From: Pseudomonas mucidolens
Lineage (GTDB): Bacteria; Pseudomonadota; Gammaproteobacteria; Pseudomonadales; Pseudomonadaceae
Direction of reading: 5' to 3'
Assembly: GCF_900106045.1 (NCBI RefSeq)
Contig: NZ_LT629802.1
Span: 1,798,001-1,862,000, forward strand
DNA length: 64,000 nucleotides
Shown here: piece by piece, positions 17,767-27,042 of the stretch
Position numbering within the stretch: the first letter of the stretch is position 1
How the letters are laid out: the number at the start of each line of letters is the position of its first letter
Program-made: the position numbers and the translations under genes
The notes under the pieces: model-generated
Database searches by the model: none
The model's input: only the letters and a program-made list of their open reading frames with translations
Told to the model about the DNA's origin: nothing

Positions 17767-18261
17767 ATGCAAAAAACTGCGAAGTTCACCACCCATATTG
17801 TGCTCGCCGCACTGGGGCTTATTGCCTATCACCAGGCCCAGGCCGCGCGTATCGAGCCTGCCGGCAGTTCCTTCACGGCCCAGGGGCCGATCAGTTTTTC
17901 CAAGGGCGCTCTTATCAGTGCCGATTGCACCATCAAGGTCGCCGGAAAAGTTGCGCCTGACGGCTCGTCCGCCAATGTAGACGCCGTTGAGTTCGATGGA
18001 GGCCTCAAGTGCAGCCGTGTCGAGGCCATCAACCTGCCTTGGGTATTGGTGGCCAAAGACACAAAAAGCGGCTCGATGTCGAACATCAGTGTGGATGTGC
18101 ATGCCTTCGGCCTGGGCGGTAAGTGCGGCCCATCCACAGCGCAAGGCACCTGGGATAACGCCACTGGAAAGTTAGAGGCGGCCAACGTGCCGATCGGCGA
18201 AGACTGCACGATCAAGACAGTGTCGATCAAGATGCCGCCAACGTTCAAGGTCGTCGAATAA
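17767..18261 (+). CDS. PraA/PraB-like exported protein
   Basis: A 164-residue exported protein with a signal peptide (hydrophobic core IVLAALGLIAYHQAQA, cleavage probably after AQA). The mature part has four cysteines spaced like those of the following protein and the same alternating beta pattern (DCTIKV, LKCSRVEAINLPWVL, KCGPS, DCTIKTVSIK). I place it with the Pseudomonas alkane-oxidation activator PraA/PraB group, secreted proteins that help hexadecane growth. It is about 145 bp behind alkB and in the same direction. GGGAAG precedes the ATG. Confidence 0.75.
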   Translation: MQKTAKFTTHIVLAALGLIAYHQAQAARIEPAGSSFTAQGPISFSKGALISADCTIKVAGKVAPDGSSANVDAVEFDGGLKCSRVEAINLPWVLVAKDTKSGSMSNISVDVHAFGLGGKCGPSTAQGTWDNATGKLEAANVPIGEDCTIKTVSIKMPPTFKVVE

Positions 18262-18393
18262 GCAATTTAAGTTGTCGCGGTAATTGAATTGAGATTTGGC
18301 TGGAAAGGGACGTTCCGCAGTTTCACCGTGACCTCTCGATCATGGCCATTACCCCCCCGGCGAAATGATTCGCCTTACATGTGAGGAAAAACA

Positions 18394-18903
18394 ATGAAAA
18401 GCTTGAAAACCCTCGTTTGTGCAACTTCTTTTGCAATGTGCTTTGGTGCGGCGTCGATGGCCAGTGCGGCGTCGATTATTCCGAATGGTGCGTTCACGAC
18501 TGACCCGGGCACCATTGTGGTGACGTCGCCGTCTTCTTTCGGGGCACCTGTTACCTGCGGCATCACCTTCGGCGGGACAGTCACCGGCGGCGTTGCCACC
18601 ATCACGTCGGCCAGCCTTACCGGCGGTGGTCTGTGCGGCTTGCCCAAGCTGAAAAACATTCCGTCTCCGGGCTGGGTTTTGACCGCTACCAGCTTTGCTC
18701 CAAGTACCGGAATCGGTGCGGGTAATGTGACCAACGTGGGCTGGACGGTAGCGTTCCCGTCTTCCAACTGTGGCGCAGGCACGATCACCGTAGCCTGGAA
18801 TCAGGCGACCAAGATGCTGACTGCGTCTAACCAGGCGCTTTCCGGCAATTGCGCCGTCCAATCCTTGAGCGTCAAGGCGCCCGGTTTGAGCCTCGCCCCT
18901 TGA
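18394..18903 (+). CDS. praB: Alkane oxidation protein activator PraB-like
   Basis: A 169-residue exported protein. The signal peptide ends at ASMASAASI. The mature protein is Gly/Ser/Thr-rich, with cysteine pairs (VTCGITFGG, GGLCGLPKLKNIP, NCGAGTITV, GNCAVQSLSVKAP). This pattern fits the PraB/PraA family of extracellular or surface proteins linked to alkane uptake and emulsification in Pseudomonas. It is paralogous to the preceding gene (shared KxC-LPKLKN/LPWVL and C-terminal SVK-P layout). GAGGAAA precedes the ATG. It lies in a run with alkB and fadL. Confidence 0.82.
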   Translation: MKSLKTLVCATSFAMCFGAASMASAASIIPNGAFTTDPGTIVVTSPSSFGAPVTCGITFGGTVTGGVATITSASLTGGGLCGLPKLKNIPSPGWVLTATSFAPSTGIGAGNVTNVGWTVAFPSSNCGAGTITVAWNQATKMLTASNQALSGNCAVQSLSVKAPGLSLAP

Positions 18904-18948
18904 ACCATCGACGCTGTAGAGCAAAGGGCTGATTACCCCTGAAGTGCA

Positions 18949-18968
18949 GGCGCCTCGCAAGAGGCGCC
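18949..18968. terminator. Hairpin between praB-like and fadL-like genes
   Basis: Perfect 8-bp GC stem GGCGCCTC/GAGGCGCC with a GCAA tetraloop. There is no T-run, so it is either a weak terminator or an RNA-stabilising hairpin that lowers downstream expression. Confidence 0.5.
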
Positions 18969-19030
18969 CGTTGAGGTAAACCGCATCGGTTTGACCGACC
19001 GGGGCGGACAAAAACAATAAGGAGTGGAGC

Positions 19031-20470
19031 ATGAATAATAAGAAACAACAGGCGCACGCGTTCCTCGGCCTGGCATTGCTGGGTGGAATGCTGGCGACAA
19101 CCGGCTCGGTTCAGGCGGGCGGCTTCATGGCTCCGACTGCTAATGCCGCCGGCTGGGGGCGGGCGTTCGGTGGCGGTTCGATGTTCAAGAACGACCCGTC
19201 GGCCGCCTTTAACAACCCGGCAGCCATGGCGTTCATTGACAAGACCGTTTCTCAGTTCACCCTCAGCTACGCAAACATTGACATCAAATACAAAGGGTCC
19301 GCGTATGACTACGCGGGCAATCCGGCATCCAACACGATCTTCGATCCCAACACGGGTCTCAGCTCGACACCACGCACCGGTGACGGCGGCCAAGGCGGAT
19401 TCGAAGCCTATATACCGACCGGGTTCATGGTGATCCCGATTAACGACCGCTTTGCCTTCGGCCTGAGCCAGGTGGTGCCGATGGGCGCCCGTACCACTTG
19501 GGATTCCGACTGGAAAGGTCGGGACTTTGCGGTGGATACCCGAATTGAAACCGTTGGCCTGACCGGCTCGCTGTCGTTCAAGGTCAATGACCAGTTTTCC
19601 GTGGGCGCCGGTGCGATTCTTCAGCACACCAAAGGGTTTGTAAGCCAGAACGTCGATCTCTATGCCGCCGCTGCGCAGTCGCCGGATCTGGGCAACATTC
19701 CGTTTCCGGCGGGCCAGGGCCATGCCTTGATGCGGGTCAAGGTCGATAATAACTCGTTGGGCTGGTTTGCCGGTGTAACCTGGAAACCGACATTGCAGGA
19801 CACCGTTGGCCTGAATTACCACGCCAAGATCAAGAACAAACTGGAAGGTAAATACAACGTCTACGCGGATCCGACCTCGGAAGGGGTAATGACAACACCT
19901 GTGCTGGATGGCAAGACGCTGGTCGAATTGGCCTATCCAGGCCTGAAACTGTATCCCGGTGGTGCCAACGCTTCAACGCAGCTGGACATTCCAGCCAACG
20001 CGTCCCTGGACTGGGTACACCAGTTTTCCGACCGCCTGAGCCTGGGGGCCAGCGTCACCTGGACCCAATGGTCTTCGTTCAAGGCGCTGACGTTGAAGTC
20101 CGAAGGCAACACTATTGTGTCGATTCCGTACAACTACAAAAACACCTGGATGTACTCATTCGGCGGCGACTACCGACTTACCGATGACCTTACCGTGCGC
20201 GCCGGTGTGGCCTTCGACCAGACGCCTACCCGCAACTCCACCCGTGACCCGCGTATTCCGGATGGTGACCGGACCTTTGCGTCCCTCGGTTTTGGCTACA
20301 ACATCCGGGCGATTCCGGGGTTGAGTATCGACGGCGCGTATTCACGGCAATTTGTGGAAACCGTCAAGCTCAAGACCAAGAACGTAGATCGCCTGGGTGC
20401 TGGATCGCTGGATGGCAAGTCCGAGGCCAAGGGCGAAGTGCTCAGCCTGACGGCCACCTACGCTTTCTGA
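19031..20470 (+). CDS. OmpP1/FadL family outer-membrane transporter
   Basis: A 479-residue outer-membrane barrel for long-chain hydrophobic substrates. The signal peptide ends at SVQAG, and the mature N-terminus GGFMAPTANAAGWGRAFGG supplies the FadL hatch. The NPAAMAF block (NNPAAM) is the FadL signature, and the C-terminus ends LSLTATYAF with a terminal Phe. GGAGTGGAGC precedes ATG 19031. Its place after alkB and praB, and before a beta-oxidation operon, suggests uptake of alkanes or their fatty acids. The length is slightly above the usual 420-450. Confidence 0.92.
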   Translation: MNNKKQQAHAFLGLALLGGMLATTGSVQAGGFMAPTANAAGWGRAFGGGSMFKNDPSAAFNNPAAMAFIDKTVSQFTLSYANIDIKYKGSAYDYAGNPASNTIFDPNTGLSSTPRTGDGGQGGFEAYIPTGFMVIPINDRFAFGLSQVVPMGARTTWDSDWKGRDFAVDTRIETVGLTGSLSFKVNDQFSVGAGAILQHTKGFVSQNVDLYAAAAQSPDLGNIPFPAGQGHALMRVKVDNNSLGWFAGVTWKPTLQDTVGLNYHAKIKNKLEGKYNVYADPTSEGVMTTPVLDGKTLVELAYPGLKLYPGGANASTQLDIPANASLDWVHQFSDRLSLGASVTWTQWSSFKALTLKSEGNTIVSIPYNYKNTWMYSFGGDYRLTDDLTVRAGVAFDQTPTRNSTRDPRIPDGDRTFASLGFGYNIRAIPGLSIDGAYSRQFVETVKLKTKNVDRLGAGSLDGKSEAKGEVLSLTATYAF

Positions 20471-20497
20471 GTTGAAGTCGGAGCAATAAGAAAAACC

Positions 20498-20604
20498 TGT
20501 GGCGAGGGGGCTTGTGTGGCGAGGGGGCTTGTCCCCCGTTGGGCTGCGCAGCAGCCCTAATAGCGGCTGTTTTAGCCCTACGTCCGGCGAGCCCTCGCCA
20601 CAAG
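20498..20604. repeat. REP-like inverted element with a partial internal duplication
   Basis: The TGTGGCGAGGGGGCTTGT unit occurs twice in tandem (about 20499 and 20514). It is followed by CCCCCGTTGGGCTGCGCAGC and closed by the inverted CCCTCGCCACA end near 20592-20602. This is a common P. fluorescens intergenic repeat type, here with its left end duplicated. Confidence 0.7.
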
Positions 20605-20636
20605 GAAGGCATCCAAATTTTTATGAATGATCAATC

Positions 20637-20665
20637 CGGCTGAGCTGCTCAGCCGCAAATTTTTT
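20637..20665 (+). terminator. Rho-independent terminator after fadL-like gene
   Basis: Stem CGGCTGAG/CTCAGCCG with a 3-base loop, followed within 4 bases by a run of T residues (20660-20665). It separates the fadL transcript from the fadE operon. Confidence 0.75.
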
Positions 20666-20687
20666 GGGCAAATAGTTAAATTAAAAT

Positions 20688-20718
20688 TTCAAAAGATAAT
20701 TTTAATTTATCTTTTCAA
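20688..20718. promoter_or_regulatory. Inverted repeat upstream of the fadE operon
   Basis: AAAAGATAA (20691-20699) and TTATCTTTT (20707-20715) form a near-perfect dyad, extended by TTC/CAA, in the AT-rich stretch 85-110 bp before fadE. It is a candidate operator or promoter region; no regulator is assigned. Confidence 0.4.
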
Positions 20719-20800
20719 GTTTGTAGTGTGGCGTTAAGTCGCGGGTCATTTCGACCTGCTCGCTTGTGTGCCGTACCCTGAATTGAGTCGAGGTGTCTCC

Positions 20801-23338
20801 ATGATTATCTGGTTATTGGCGGGGCTCGCCGCGGCTATCACCCTGGCCTATCGACAAGCCACTGCTGTGTTGTGGTTAGCTGCTGGCCTGGTCTGGCTGG
20901 CTGGTGGTTATCTGTTCAACGCGGTGGCGGGACTCGGGATCAGCGTCGCTGCATTGCTGGTGGTGATGCCGGCGTTGCTGATGACGCTCAAGCCGTTGCG
21001 CCGCTCATTGTTGACCAGTAAGGCGTTAAGCCTGTTTCGCAACATCATGCCGGCCATGTCCGACACTGAACGTGCGGCCATCGAGTCCGGTACCGTGTGG
21101 TGGGATGCCGAGTTGTTCAGTGGCCAACCCCGTTGGGAGCGCCTGCTGCAAGCGGCGCCTGCGCGCTTGAGTGCCGAAGAACAGGCATTCCTCGACAACG
21201 AAGTGGAAACCCTTTGCGACATAGCCAACGACTGGGAAACCACCCAGGTCTGGCAAGACATGTCGCCTGAAGGGTGGCAGTACACCAAGGAAGCGGGTTT
21301 TCTGGGGATGATCATTCCCAAGCAATACGGCGGCAAAGGCTTCTCTCACTATGCACATTCGCAAGTGGTGATGAAGCTGTCGACCCGTTGCTCGGCCGCC
21401 GCCATTTCGGTGATGGTGCCCAACTCCCTGGGCCCGGCCGAACTGTTGTTGCATTACGGTACCGATGCCCAGCGCAACTACTACTTGCCGCGCCTGGCCC
21501 GAGGCGAAGACATCCCGTGCTTTGCCCTGACCAGTCCCTATGCCGGCTCCGACGCGGGGGCGATTCCCGACCTGGGCATCGTCTGCAAAGGCATTCACGA
21601 GGGCCAGGAAGTGTTGGGTTTCAGCGTCACCTGGGACAAGCGCTACATCACCCTCGGGCCGATTGCGACGGTGCTGGGCCTGGCCTTTCGTGCCGAGGAT
21701 CCGGACGGCCTGCTGGGGCAGCCGGGCTCCTTGGGCATCACCTGTGCGCTGATTCCAACCTCCCATCCTGGGGTGCAGAGTGGTCGTCGGCATTGGCCGC
21801 TTAACGCGGTATTCCAGAACGGCCCGACCCAAGGTAAAGACGTGTTCATTCCTCTGGAGTGGGTGATCGGTGGTCGCGAACAAGTGGGTAATGGCTGGCG
21901 CATGTTGATGGAATGTCTGGCGGCCGGGCGTGCGATTTCCCTACCATCGGCCAACGTCGGCCTGGGCAAAGTCGCAGTGCGCGGCACCACGGCGTATGCA
22001 GCGATGCGTAAGCAATTCGGTCTGCCCATCGGCAAATTCGAAGGCGTGCAGGCTCCGCTGGCACGCATGTCCGGGCACTTGTATGCCTGCGACGCGGTGC
22101 GCAAGGTCTCGGTGGCGTCCCTGGATGCCGGCGAGCAGCCCTCGGTGATTTCTGCGATTGCCAAATACCACGTCACCGAGCGGGCGCGGATGATTGTCAA
22201 CGACGGCATGGATATCGTCGCCGGCAAGGGCATTTGCATGGGACCCAACAACTTCCTCGCCCGCGCCTACCAGCAAAGCCCTATCGCGATTACCGTGGAA
22301 GGCGCCAACATCATGACCCGTTGCCTGATTATTTACGGCCAGGGCCTGATTCGTTGCCATCCCTATGTGTTCCGCGAAATGGAAGCGGCGCGCAACAGCG
22401 ACGGACGCAAGGCGCTGGTGGATTTCGACAGTGCGATGTTTGGTCATCTGAGTTTTGTGCTGGCCAACACCGTACGCGCGGCGGTGCATTCACTGACAGG
22501 CGGCCGGCTGATTTCCGTACCGGGCAAGACCGATCCGGCGCTGGCGTCCTACTACCGGCAAGCCAATCGCCTGTCAGTGGTACTGGCGTTGATTTCCGAC
22601 ATCTCCATGGGGGTGCTGGGCGGGGCACTTAAACGCAAGGAAAGTATTACCGGGCGTCTGGGAGACATACTGTCCCAGCTTTACATCCTGTCTTGCGTGC
22701 TCAAGCGCTTCGAAGACGATGGCCGGCCCCAGGCAGATTTGCCGCTGGTGCATTGGTCAGCCCAGGACGCTCTGCTGCGGGCTCATGAGGCGTTGGCGGA
22801 AGTGCTCGATAACTACCCGTCAAAAGCCGCTGCGCGGGTGATTCGCGGCGTGAGCTTCCCGTTTGGCATCCCGCAGCGCAAGCCGTCGGATCGCCTGCTG
22901 GCCGCAGTGGCGGACCTGGTACAGACCCCGGGCGAAAGTCGTGACCGGCTGCTGGCCAATTCCTATATCCCACGGCCGGAAGTCGACAAGCTGGCTTATG
23001 GCGAGCTGGCGTTCCGCCTGTTGCCGCAGGTGGAGTTGATCGAGGCGCGGCTCAAAAGCGCGACCCGCCAAGGTGTACTTGAACCGATGCCGATCTCCGG
23101 CACGGCGTTTACCCATTGGCGAGTCAAGGCCCGGGCCCTGGATTTGATCAGCGACGACGAAGAGGCGTTGCTGGCGCGCTATGTGGAATACGCCGATCAC
23201 GGCATTCAGGTCGACGATTTCCCTCAGGACTTCGGGCTGCTGGAGGCGCTGCAGCAACGCCAACAGACATTGGATCAGTTGGCCAAACCCGCGACCAAAC
23301 GTCGGGCCAGCCAAGACGCAAACGCATCGGTCGATTGA
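20801..23338 (+). CDS. fadE: Acyl-CoA dehydrogenase, FadE type
   Basis: An 845-residue membrane-associated acyl-CoA dehydrogenase that catalyses the first step of beta-oxidation (acyl-CoA to enoyl-CoA, FAD). Two N-terminal hydrophobic helices (about 1-55) are followed by the ACAD core, with EAGFLGMIIPKQYGG, CFALTSPYAGSDAG and AKYHVTERAR. The C-terminal DUF1974-like domain typical of FadE completes it. The length fits the 815-845 seen in FadE. Start ATG 20801 has GAGGTG 6 bp upstream. It is the first gene of the operon fadE-fabG-maoC-thiolase-fadD, although a REPIN interrupts the run after it. Confidence 0.94.
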   Translation: MIIWLLAGLAAAITLAYRQATAVLWLAAGLVWLAGGYLFNAVAGLGISVAALLVVMPALLMTLKPLRRSLLTSKALSLFRNIMPAMSDTERAAIESGTVWWDAELFSGQPRWERLLQAAPARLSAEEQAFLDNEVETLCDIANDWETTQVWQDMSPEGWQYTKEAGFLGMIIPKQYGGKGFSHYAHSQVVMKLSTRCSAAAISVMVPNSLGPAELLLHYGTDAQRNYYLPRLARGEDIPCFALTSPYAGSDAGAIPDLGIVCKGIHEGQEVLGFSVTWDKRYITLGPIATVLGLAFRAEDPDGLLGQPGSLGITCALIPTSHPGVQSGRRHWPLNAVFQNGPTQGKDVFIPLEWVIGGREQVGNGWRMLMECLAAGRAISLPSANVGLGKVAVRGTTAYAAMRKQFGLPIGKFEGVQAPLARMSGHLYACDAVRKVSVASLDAGEQPSVISAIAKYHVTERARMIVNDGMDIVAGKGICMGPNNFLARAYQQSPIAITVEGANIMTRCLIIYGQGLIRCHPYVFREMEAARNSDGRKALVDFDSAMFGHLSFVLANTVRAAVHSLTGGRLISVPGKTDPALASYYRQANRLSVVLALISDISMGVLGGALKRKESITGRLGDILSQLYILSCVLKRFEDDGRPQADLPLVHWSAQDALLRAHEALAEVLDNYPSKAAARVIRGVSFPFGIPQRKPSDRLLAAVADLVQTPGESRDRLLANSYIPRPEVDKLAYGELAFRLLPQVELIEARLKSATRQGVLEPMPISGTAFTHWRVKARALDLISDDEEALLARYVEYADHGIQVDDFPQDFGLLEALQQRQQTLDQLAKPATKRRASQDANASVD

Positions 23339-23348
23339 CCCTTAAATC

Positions 23349-23447
23349 GTAGGCGCGAGCTTGCTCGCGAAGAACCCAAGAGCGCCGCGTTTATGCAGGG
23401 TGGTCTCCTCATCGTTATGGTTCTTCGCGAGCCCGTTCGCGCCCACA
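23349..23447. repeat. REPIN between fadE and the FabG-like gene
   Basis: GTAGGCGCGAGCTTGCTCGC at 23349-23368 and its inverted partner at about 23421-23446. It lies inside a probable operon, so it could act as an mRNA-stabilising or attenuating structure. Confidence 0.82.
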
Positions 23448-23467
23448 GAAATGCAACAGGATGACCT

Positions 23468-24811
23468 ATGAGCGACCGTTACCTATCTTTCGTCAATTCT
23501 CCTTGGGGGCATTGGTTCGCCAAGACTGCCGGACTTGCGCAACCGTTACCCTTGCAACGCCATCGCAGCGGTCAGCAACGCCTGGTCAACCCCGTGATCG
23601 TCGCGGGAGCAGGGCGCCTGGCAGACGAGGTGCAGCGGGTCTTTCGCGCCACGGACACCGTGACGGCGCAAGCCGCGACAATCAAGGGACCATCCACCGT
23701 CAAGGTGCAGGGCGCGGTGTTTGATGCCAGTGAGATTGTCGATCTCAAACAACTGGATGAGCTGTACGAATTCTTCCATACCAACGCCAAACGCCTGGGG
23801 CAACACGCGCGCGTGCTGGTGCTGGGCACGGCGCCCGAACACTGCACGGCGTTGCCCCAGGCTGTCGCGCAACGTGCCTTGGAGGGCCTGGTGCGATCAC
23901 TGGCCAAGGAATTGCGCCGGGCGATCACCGTGCAATTGGTGTATGTCGCGCCGGGTGCTGAAGGCGTGCTGGAAAGTAGCCTGCGCTTCTTTCTTTCGCG
24001 GCGTTCGGCCTATGTTTCCGGGCAAGTGGTGCGCCTGGAAAAAGCCGTTGATAACGCGCTGGAGATTGACTGGGATCTGCCGTTGAAGGGCCGTCGCGCC
24101 CTGGTCACCGGCGCTTCCCGAGGCATTGGCTTGGCCATCGCCCAGGTACTGGCGCACGAAGGTGCGCAGGTGGTGTGTGTCGACGTACCCCAAGCCCTGG
24201 AATCCTTGCAACAGGCTGCCCGTCAGGTCGGGGGCAGCGCATTGGCGCTGGATATCACCGCCAGTGATGCCACGACGCAGTTGCAGGCCCATATCCACGA
24301 ACACGGCGCCTTTGATGTAGTGGTCCACAACGCCGGGATCACCCGTGACAAGACCATCGCAAAAATGTCCGAAGCGGCCTGGCGCAGTGTGCTGGCGGTC
24401 AACCTCGAGGCGCCGTTGCAGCTTAGCTTGGCCTTGCTGCAAGGACAGGGGCTCAATCCCGGGGGGCGGATCGTCTGCGTGTCGTCGATCTCTGGAATCG
24501 CCGGCAATCCGGGGCAGAGTAATTACGCGACCTCCAAGGCCGGGGTGATTGGCCTGGTGCAAGGCCTGGCGCCGCTGGCAGCCGCGCAACAGGTCACCGT
24601 GAATGCGGTGGCACCGGGGTTTATCGAGACGCTGATGACCGCAAAAATCCCGCTGATGATTCGTGAAGCGGGGCGGCGGATGAATTCCCTGTCCCAGGGC
24701 GGACAGCCTGTCGATGTGGCGCAAACCATTGCCTGGTTGGCCCATCCAGCCTCGGGCGCAGTCAATGGCCAAGTGGTCCGGGTCTGCGGCCAAAGCCTGT
24801 TGGGAGCCTGA
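23468..24811 (+). CDS. High-molecular-weight FabG-type 3-oxoacyl reductase
   Basis: A 447-residue two-part protein. Residues about 1-205 are a flavodoxin-like Rossmann domain without a clear cofactor motif. Residues about 210-447 are an active SDR with TGASRGIG, HNAGITRD and SSISG...YATSK. This is the FabG4/PA4786 architecture: 3-hydroxyacyl-CoA or 3-oxoacyl reductase with NAD(H). Next to a MaoC hydratase and a thiolase it most likely works as the 3-hydroxyacyl-CoA dehydrogenase of this beta-oxidation set. The gap to the maoC-like gene is two bases. Confidence 0.9.
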   Translation: MSDRYLSFVNSPWGHWFAKTAGLAQPLPLQRHRSGQQRLVNPVIVAGAGRLADEVQRVFRATDTVTAQAATIKGPSTVKVQGAVFDASEIVDLKQLDELYEFFHTNAKRLGQHARVLVLGTAPEHCTALPQAVAQRALEGLVRSLAKELRRAITVQLVYVAPGAEGVLESSLRFFLSRRSAYVSGQVVRLEKAVDNALEIDWDLPLKGRRALVTGASRGIGLAIAQVLAHEGAQVVCVDVPQALESLQQAARQVGGSALALDITASDATTQLQAHIHEHGAFDVVVHNAGITRDKTIAKMSEAAWRSVLAVNLEAPLQLSLALLQGQGLNPGGRIVCVSSISGIAGNPGQSNYATSKAGVIGLVQGLAPLAAAQQVTVNAVAPGFIETLMTAKIPLMIREAGRRMNSLSQGGQPVDVAQTIAWLAHPASGAVNGQVVRVCGQSLLGA

Positions 24812-24813
24812 GT

Positions 24814-25716
24814 ATGGAGTATGTGACGCAGATCATCGATCCGCCGCCGTCGCGCAACCGACTGCTGCTGGATGGGCTGTTGGCACTGCGCAAACCTACG
24901 TTCGATGGCGCGCCCGCGTTACCCAAGGAGCGATTGGTACGTGCGGCGGTGGAGCTATCGGCACCGACGATTTCCGCTTACGGCCGCGCCTGCGGTTTTC
25001 GTCGCGAGCAAGGCGTGCCGTTGTCTTACCCCCATGTGCTGGCGTTCCCGCTGCACCTGATGTTGCTGACCCGGCCGAGTTTTCCCTACCCGGCCAGCGG
25101 CATGGTGCACCTGGCCAATCGCATCCGTCAGCACCGGCGCCTGGAAGAAGACCAGGCCCTGCGCCTGGAGGTGTATGCCGAACGCTGGGTCGCCCATCCC
25201 AAGGGCCAGGCCTTGAGCATCGCCACCCGCGCCTACAGCGCGGGTGAGCTGACATGGGAAAGCGACAGCCTGTATTTGCGCCGTGACGTCGTCGATCCAG
25301 TGGGCGAGCCGTGGGGTGACAACCTGTCGCTGCCCGACCAAGGGCTGGTGCGTACTCAGCGCTGGGCATTGCCTGCTGATCTGGGGCGACGATTTGCCAA
25401 GGTCTCGGGCGACTACAACCCGATCCATACCTCGTTGATCGGTGCGCGCTTGTTCGGTTTTCGCCGCGCTATTGCCCATGGCATGTGGACCCTGGGTCGC
25501 GCACTGGCCGCCCAGCAACCGCCGGGCGGGCTGGACGTGGCCGAGGCGCATTGCGATTTCAAGTTGCCGATCTTCCTGCCCGGCCAGGTCGCCTTGTGGA
25601 ATGCACCGGCGGCCGGTCCGCGACGTGCGTTCGAGGTGCGCAACCTGGCCGGGGATAAACCGCATATGCGCGGCTTGTTTATCTGGCATTCACGTTTTGA
25701 TGAGAGTCGTCCATGA
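24814..25716 (+). CDS. MaoC-like hydratase (double hot-dog)
   Basis: A 300-residue protein of two hot-dog folds. The C-terminal half carries the hydratase-2 motif SGDYNPIHTSLIGARLFGF with catalytic Asp and His. The N-terminal half is a degenerate hot-dog, as in HtdX/MaoC fusions. It should hydrate trans-2-enoyl-CoA to (R)-3-hydroxyacyl-CoA. Its start is 2 bp after the FabG-like stop, and its stop overlaps the thiolase start by four bases (ATGA), so it is translationally coupled on both sides. Confidence 0.88.
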   Translation: MEYVTQIIDPPPSRNRLLLDGLLALRKPTFDGAPALPKERLVRAAVELSAPTISAYGRACGFRREQGVPLSYPHVLAFPLHLMLLTRPSFPYPASGMVHLANRIRQHRRLEEDQALRLEVYAERWVAHPKGQALSIATRAYSAGELTWESDSLYLRRDVVDPVGEPWGDNLSLPDQGLVRTQRWALPADLGRRFAKVSGDYNPIHTSLIGARLFGFRRAIAHGMWTLGRALAAQQPPGGLDVAEAHCDFKLPIFLPGQVALWNAPAAGPRRAFEVRNLAGDKPHMRGLFIWHSRFDESRP

Positions 25717-27012
25717 GTGACTACAGCTTCAGTCCTGCCCCGACTCGCCGCGTGGCGATTGTCGGTGGCAATCGCATTCCGTTTGCCCGTTCCAATACGG
25801 TGTATGCCCACGACAGTAATCAGGATCTGTTGGTTGCCGCGCTGCAAGACCTGGTCGACCGGTACAACCTTCACGGCGTGCGCCTGGGTGAGTTCGCCGC
25901 GGGGGGCGGTGATCAAGCATTCGCGGGATTTCAACCTGGCGCGTGAATCGTTGCTGTCCACCACCTTGTCTCCCGAAACCCCGGCCTACGACCTGCAGCA
26001 AGCCTGCGGCACCGGCCTGGAAGCGGCATTGCTGGTGGCCAATAAAATTGCCCTCGGGCAGATTGAAGTGGGCATTGCCGGTGGTGCGGATACCACTTCC
26101 GATGCGCCGATCGGCATCAACGAGTCCCTGCGCCGCACGCTGTTGTCCGCCAATCGCGCCAAAGGCAGTGTCAACAAGCTGCGCAGTCTGCTGAGTGTGC
26201 GACCGTCAATGTTTTTCAAGCCGCTGCTGCCGCGCAACGGTGAACCACGCACCGGCTTGTCCATGGGCGAGCACTGCGAGGAAATGGCCAAGCACTGGCA
26301 CATCACGCGGCTGGCCCAGGACGAATTGACCCTCACCAGCCACCAGCGGCTGAATGCGGCGTATCAAGACGGTTTCTTCGACGACTTGATCAGTGCGTAT
26401 CGTGGCCTGGCCCGTGACAACAACCTGCGCGCCGATGCCAGCCTGGAAAAGCTCGCCGGTTTGTCTGCGGCCTACGACCGTCAGAACGGCACGCTCACGG
26501 CCGGCAATTCCACGCCGCTGACGGATGGCGCCTCGGTGGTATTACTGGCCAGCGAGGAATGGGCCGCGGAGCGTGGACTGACGGTATTGGCCTACCTGCG
26601 CACGGGCGAAACCGCCGCGGTGAACTTTGTCGACGGCAGCGAAGGTCTGCTGATGGCACCGGCCTATGCGGTGCCACGTATGCTCAAGCGTGAAGGTTTG
26701 AGCTTCGATGACTTTGACTTGTTCGAAATCCACGAAGCCTTCGCTGCTCAGGTGCTGTGCACCCTCAAGGCGTGGGAAGACGCTGACTATTGCCGCGATC
26801 GGCTGGGGCTGGACGCGCCATTGGGCAGCATCGACCGCGCCAAGATGAACGTCAACGGCGGCTCCCTGGGCTGTGGTCATCCGTTTGCCGCCACCGGCGG
26901 CCGGCAACTGGCGGCGCTGGCCAAAGCCATTCACCAGCGCGGCGGCGGGCGCGGTCTGATCTCCATCTGCGCCGCCGGCGGGTTGGGTATTACCGCTATC
27001 GTCGAGAAGTAG
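25713..27012 (+). pseudogene. Acetyl-CoA C-acyltransferase (FadI/PA4785-like), frameshifted
   Basis: A thiolase that cleaves 3-ketoacyl-CoA. The N-terminus (MSDYSFSPAPTRRVAIVGGN) is in one frame up to about residue 65. The rest, from AVIKHSRDFNLARES to the end, is in the +1 frame. Codons line up if the G-run at 25901-25906 had five G instead of six. The downstream part keeps QQACGTGLEAA (acylated Cys), HEAFAAQ and CGHPFAATGG (catalytic Cys), so the enzyme would be active at about 432 residues if the frame were restored. It is either a real disrupting mutation, a slippage-prone tract or a homopolymer sequencing error. Translation as given stops at 25946. Confidence 0.85.
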
Positions 27013-27042
27013 CCCCACAAAAACAACAACAAGGAGACTGCC

